Below are positions 59,100-64,000 of a stretch of 64,000 nucleotides of DNA, one piece after another; within the stretch, counting starts at the first letter, position 1; every line of letters begins with the position of its first letter. The position numbers and the translations under genes were made by a program. The DNA is from Papaver somniferum (Eukaryota > Streptophyta > Magnoliopsida > Ranunculales > Papaveraceae): contig NC_039367.1 of the NCBI RefSeq assembly GCF_003573695.1, forward strand, positions 162,332,542-162,396,541. The letters are read 5' to 3'. A model generated the notes under the pieces. It did not search any database and was not told the origin of the DNA. It saw only the letters and a list, made by a program, of their open reading frames with translations.

Positions 59100-59818
59100 G
59101 AATTGAATAAGAACGTTAACCCCTTATCCCCTTTCTCCTTTGGCTGAAGTTGTTGCACTGGTAGTCTAATACAGCTATCATAAACAAAGATTTTTTTTTT
59201 TTAAATGTCGTATTATCATTAATTTGTAAACAAAGTCCATGCATAAATTTACAGCTAGCCAGAGAGTAGTGAAGCATTTCGAGGCAGGCAGCAGATAAGC
59301 ATGCTACTGACTTCATTAAGAGAGTGGAGAATGGAGATGATTCAAGGGGAAGAATGGGAGAGAATTGAATGCGTAAAATTTGTCTTGTTAAATGTGCCAC
59401 ATTTACTTATCAAACGACAGATATTGTCATTGTAGTAAATGGTGTTATTTCCTCACATTTTCTTATACTCCACATTTACTTCTGGTCTGAATTCTGAAAC
59501 ATGCACTACACCATCTCCTCTCATGACTGGTGTAGGTAACCGCTAAGAATGTGTTGTCACCAGTGAATTCAAATTGGTTTGTTTTTTTTGTTTTTCTTTG
59601 CAATTTCAAGGACTTCTTAAATTAGAGTACGCTACCTTTTAGAGGCAAAGATGTGTTCATCATAATTTAAAGAAAACTTGTCCAAGGATAGAGGGGGATA
59701 CTTCACAGTGCACATTAAGACATTGTTTCTGAATTAGAGTTAAACAAAAGACCACTTTTCGACTTCCTTTTTCCTAGGGGAGACTAGGATGGGAGGACCA
59801 CAAAAATGCATAATCTTA
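59100..59818. other. Intergenic, possible retroposon tail
   Basis: A poly-T run at 59191-59203 followed by AT-rich sequence could be the reverse-strand poly(A) tail of a non-LTR element; no coding sequence supports it. Nothing else is seen. Confidence 0.3.
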
Positions 59819-59826
59819 AAAATGCT

Positions 59827-60701
59827 TAAGGGTGCACAAGAACCGAGCCGGATCGACGGACCGTCTCGGAACCGGTGGAACCGTACCGTTTTTGTACCGA
59901 ATCGAGGAAGGAGTACAGGTACCGGTCCAAAAAATAGAAACCGGGGCTAAGCAGGTACAGGTACACGGTTCTGCCCTAATTCCGTACCATCCCGAACCGA
60001 ATGTACCGAAACCTTAGGGATGCGTTGATGTTATGGGAGTTTGAAACTTGAGTTGCAGAGAGGAGATGCTGAACAAAAGTTAAAAGAAAAATCAATCTAT
60101 CAATCTATCAGGAAGACGTCGAGTTTGGATCCAGAAGTTAACAAATCCCCTCATCAGCATGGAAAATACTTATCAACTTAATGAACTGATCATTACTCAT
60201 TCACACATTCTAAAAACGTTTTAGAACAACTCAAAAGCGAAAACACTCCTGTCAACTTGGCAGACAAGTAACAAAATGGAAATATGTATTAGATTCTGTT
60301 AAGAGTGTTACAACATAGTTATTAGTCATACATTTACTCATTCAAACCCTAAATTTTGTTCCCAACAAATGGGTAACCTTCACTGGACATTAGGAGCAAC
60401 AACATCATAACAATTCCGAGCTAACTTAACACAGTCTAACCAGTGTAGAATCTCCACATTTGGATCTCTCGATTACAATATCTGTTACAATAATCTTTAT
60501 TTTTCCTCTATAATGGGATTTTTTTTTGGTTGGAACCGAGACTAGTATCGGAATCGTACCTGGTACTGCACGTGTACCGAATGGTACCGGAACCGAGATA
60601 CAGGGTACAGGTACCGGTCCAAAATTTTGGAACCGAGGTTAGGAGGTACAGGTAATTGGCCTCGGCAAGAACCGAGCCGAACCGTACCGTGTGCACCCTT
60701 A
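59827..60701. mobile_element. Non-autonomous hAT element
   Basis: The ends are inverted, TAAGGGTGCAC on the left and GTGCACCCTTA on the right. They are flanked by the 8-bp duplication AAAATGCT (59819-59826 and 60702-60709), the hAT hallmark. Both sides carry dense ACCGAACCG and GGTACCGG motifs, plus a shared block 'gtacaggtaccggtccaaaa' in the same orientation. There is no transposase in its 875 bp. Confidence 0.9.
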
Positions 60702-60720
60702 AAAATGCTAGTAGTTCTCG

Positions 60721-60800
60721 TGATCACCTTGAGTAATATTTTGGAAAACTAAATTATTCTGGCCACCGAGGTAAAAACTCGACCACCTATAGCATCTGTA
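60721..60800 (-). pseudogene. Second lectin-receptor fragment
   Basis: About 80 bp match 52312-52390 of the lectin-receptor pseudogene on the same strand (minus-strand reading 'FQNITQGD', preceded by a diverged 'DA..GR' segment). The hAT element inserted just beside it. It may be the remnant of a tandem duplicate of the lectin gene. Confidence 0.6.
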
Positions 60801-60889
60801 AATACGATGAACGCGAAATTGGGGATAAAAAAAACTAACTGTGGATATAGATAACTTCCACCAACCCATTTCTCAAAATAACTGGTGTG

Positions 60890-61985
60890 TGCTAAGGGGT
60901 GATTTTTTGGTATGAAAATACTAAAATACCCTTTGCTCAAAATAAAAATCAAAAAACTTAAAATCAAAAAACAAAATCATATCTCCCGTTTATCCCACTC
61001 CCTTTCAAATTAGAGTTTTCCACACTCCCTTTCAAACTCTAAATTTTGCCCACTCCCTTTCAAATTCTCTTCCCTTTTAAGTTTTCCCCATTTCCCCACT
61101 CCCTTGAAAACGATTTTTTTTTTATTATTCGGAAGCGATGAGGACCATACCTGTAGTGATGAATACCATGCTGGTAGTGATGAATATCATGCCGGAAGTG
61201 ATGAAGATCATGCCGGAAGTGATGAAGACATGCTGGAAGTGATGAAGACCAATGTCGACATATATGAAGACCATGCCAGTAGTGATGAAGACCATGCCGA
61301 CATATATGAAGAGCATGTCGGTAGTGATGAAGACCATGTCGGAAATAAAAAAACATTACATTGCCGGAAGTGATGAATATCATGCCGGAATTGATGAAGA
61401 CCATGCCGGAAAATGGTGCGGCATACTTGGTAACTGACATTCAATGCCGGAACTGAGTATCAGCATGCTCGATAGAAATCTATCAATGCCGGAACTGAGT
61501 ATCGGAATGCTCGATAGAAATCTATCAATGCCGGTATAGAAATTTAAACAACATACTATGCCGGCATAGATACCGGCATGCTCGAGAATTAACTTACTAC
61601 GCCCCTCCAGACCCCCCCGGATGGTGGCAAACATTTATGAAAATTTCCGACAAACACCGGCATGGTTTTTTTCGGTTGAATACAATGCCAACACCGAGCT
61701 ATTTCAGCTGCAACAATGGTGGATTCAAAGAAAAAAAAAATTAAATTTTCAACCTCTTAGCAGCAATTCTCTCTTCACAATCGTCCTCCACTTTCACCAA
61801 AAAAAGTTCCCTCTCAATTTTTTTTCCATCTTTCTACTCTCATCTCATTCACCCAAATACAAATACAAATACACACTAATCATTTAACAAATACTTAAGA
61901 TTTTTACTAATTATTATTAACCACGAAACCTGATTAGTGAGGGGTAGATTAGGATTTAAAAAAATACTTAGATAAGGGGTGACCC
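60890..61985. mobile_element. Element sharing shoulders with the hairpin-array family; ATGCCGG repeat core
   Basis: The left shoulder (CTAAGGGGTGATTTTTTGGTAT) and right shoulder (AGATAAGGGGTGACC with TTATTATTAACCACG-type sequence inside) match, in reverse orientation, those of the element at 10401-11881. The core is an array of ATGCCGG-containing repeats. No coding sequence. Exact ends and a target duplication were not found. Confidence 0.5.
61133..61600. repeat. Tandem repeat with ATGCCGGAAGTGATGAAGA units
   Basis: About twelve imperfect units of 21-27 bp run to 61415. A doubled ~57-bp unit ('caatgccggaactgagtatc' and following) then runs to about 61540, followed by inverted 'atgccggcat' and 'accggcatgctcgag' blocks. 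Confidence 0.8.
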
Positions 61986-64000
61986 TGATTTGAAATTTGG
62001 ATCCGGTTTTTGTCTTTTTCCTCTATCCCCAATTAATTTTTTTATCCCCCAATTTTGCGTACAATACGATACTAACACCCCTTATACCCCAATACGACGA
62101 AGTCGTTTTTATTTTTTAAAGGTTCAATCAAACTTAAAAAAAGACCATTCTCTACTAGTATTTCCACGAGCCTATGCAGCAGATCTCAGAAAATACATTG
62201 CATTTTAGCAAGATAAATAGTGATAACGTCCTCCTAACACACAAAAAAATGATCATGACCCTGAAAAATAAACGAATTGCTAATTCTGATTCCTTACTAG
62301 CCATCCCCATAAAATCACCCCCAAAACCTAAAGCATTTTTTTTTGAGTAGAAAGGTTAATATATTGATAAAAGAAAAGGAACAAGCACAACAGTGTGATA
62401 GACACATTTTTGTGTTTAATTTGATCTCAATACTATATATTGTTGGCACTCGAGTTTGTACTAATTTTGGTGTTTTATGTGTTTGTAGGCACCTTTGGAA
62501 AATAAACATTTTTTGGAAAATTCGGCTCGAAAAGTTGGTAAAAGCCCCGGAGGACACGTGTTATTCGGACTCTCACCGTTGGATAAGGGGCACATCAATT
62601 ACTAAGGAGCACCACAGGTCACCCCAAAGGCAGCTGATATTCGCACCCCAGTTCTGGTTAGGGGGAGGACATCTTCTTCCCAAATTCAAAAACCAAAAAT
62701 TGGCGGGAAAAAATACTATCAACTGGCAGATGTTTTGTTGGAATTTTTGAACGTGTTCTAGGGCGATTCAATGGCTGATTTTTGGTAGGAAGTTGTGATA
62801 TGTCCTAGAAAACACGTTTTGGGCTTTTGGTTCGATCAAATTTGGCCAGAATTAGCTGGATAATTCACGGAATGCAAAACAGGGAAACACGGGTTGGACA
62901 CGGGATTGGAGAAGATTTGAGCGTGTTCTGCTCATGCATGAGGGCTCTAGCAACATTGTGGGTCGTGTGTAAACATTTCTAGAGTGACCAGGATGGAAAT
63001 CTACACGTGAGAAGCTAAATCAGGGAAGAAAATATTCCCAGAATATTTTTTCATCAAACCGAGTTAAGAGAGAATTATCTCGAGTTATAGCTAGACTTCT
63101 TGATCCTGTGGAGTATATATAGAGTGCTGGGGACTCATAGAAGAGGTGTCGAGAGTTTGGGGTCGAGAGAAGGTCCAGAGAAGCAGAAATCAAGAGTTGA
63201 TGAAACTCTGTTTATGTTGCTGCTGCTGATGAAGAACACCAAGAACACGAAGCACAGACACGCAAGGACAGTGGTTTATCAACAGTGTCTAAGTCGCACA
63301 GCCGTGGGTCGCATTGCAGTCTAAACATCAGCATCACTTGTGTTTTATCGTTCATTCTGTGACGCTTTTTGTGCGTCGCAGATTACAGTTTTACACCATT
63401 TTCTCCTTTTCCCTCCATTGTAAACACCATTTGAGCTATAAAAATATATTTTGACCGTGTTTTTATCATGATGAGCTAAACCCAACACTGGGACGACGGA
63501 GGAGGATGAATTTCATACACGGATAAATTTATTTTATTCTTTTTTTATGACTTTTGCATTAATTTAAAATTGAAATATGATTTGAATTAATTGGTTGTTA
63601 TTTAATTTGATGATGTATGCTTAGCTTAGGTGTTTTGATACATCATGCTTAGGACTTACAATCGATGTTTTGAGAATCTATCTTGGCAAAATCAGAGTCC
63701 ATGTTAATTTTATTGAGTTTTAAATTGTCAAAGAATATATGAATGAACCTCGTGTAGTGAATTCGGCCAAATCCTTAGTCCCAGTACCTCTCGCACATTG
63801 TTAATATTTTTGTATATATATTTTTATTAAATCTAAAAATTCCATTTCCTTCACAAGTCTGAAACGAATCCTATTTACTACAACCCCATCAAAAACTTTA
63901 ATCACAGTGCAAACAAGAGCTCAGGCTACAGCCAAACTCAGATCAAAATAGAAGACCACCCTAGCATCAAGCTAAGCCAAATAAACAAAATCAATTGGCT
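61986..64000. other. LTR-like non-coding sequence, no gene recognised
   Basis: TATA-like boxes at 63114 (gtatatatag) and 63439 (ctataaaaat) and the 'gctaaacccaacactgggac' stretch (63476) look like retroelement LTR or leader sequence. No second copy lies inside the window, so this cannot be confirmed. The reading frames here (such as 62343-62750) are not convincing. The sequence runs off the window end. Confidence 0.35.

Noticed and set aside
61104..61440. Plus- and minus-strand frames rich in SDED or HHYRHG repeats
   Set aside because: They arise from the 24-bp-type tandem repeat and shift frame with every irregular unit.

Overview
The window is nuclear DNA from a flowering plant, probably a eudicot. 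It is AT-rich and intron-bearing, and it holds many plant-type transposable elements (CACTA, hAT, Stowaway, Tourist and Mutator-like elements, and LTR retrotransposons with initiator-Met tRNA primer sites). It also holds a chloroplast ferredoxin gene with a transit peptide, a proline-rich cell-wall protein gene, a G-type lectin receptor fragment, an F-box fragment and a piece of plastid rps4. I cannot name the species from sequence alone. Only the proline-rich protein gene (57285-58991, minus) looks like an intact host gene. The ferredoxin gene (about 54993-55547) is almost intact but has an in-frame stop. Everything else that codes is mobile-element protein or decayed host sequence.

Layout. 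1-7960: a gene-like non-coding repeat (copy A) split by a tandem LTR-retrotransposon array of four LTRs and three internal regions, with one 5-bp target duplication around the whole array. 8760-10020: copy B of the repeat. 10401-11881: an element with 29-bp terminal inverted repeats and a core of GTTCGGTT...AACCGAAC hairpins. 12549-13050: a Helitron-type 3' end next to a nuclear plastid rps4 fragment. 14249-18622: a complete CACTA element that carries a captured mitochondrial carrier gene fragment. 18696-18767: a tRNA-Lys-like sequence. 19330-20345: copy C of the repeat. 20545-21209: a Mutator-like transposase remnant. 21987-24917: a Helitron-like 5' end followed by a gene made of small repeated exons. 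26751-28838: a 2.1-kb LTR element with 206-bp LTRs. 32330-32850: an array of TGCATAAC palindromes.

34334-51345 is a nested-transposon zone. It starts with a Tourist MITE, then GTTCGG-type repeats, a Stowaway MITE and the first half of a plant-mobile-domain (PMD) pseudogene ending at a splice donor (37417). Next come 13.3 kb of repeats: two 69-bp minisatellite arrays, LTR-type sequence, a second CACTA and a three-LTR inverted gypsy cluster. The exon that continues the PMD protein in phase then appears at 50726. The rest of the window (52053-64000) holds the lectin-receptor and F-box pseudogenes, a GGCGCC-rich MITE, ferredoxin, the proline-rich protein gene, a hAT element with an 8-bp duplication, a 24-bp repeat array and LTR-like sequence.

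The most unusual material is the tandem LTR array, the set of palindrome-array elements (some tied to PMD coding sequence), the split PMD gene, and the CACTA gene capture. All calls come from reading the sequence; no database search was run.
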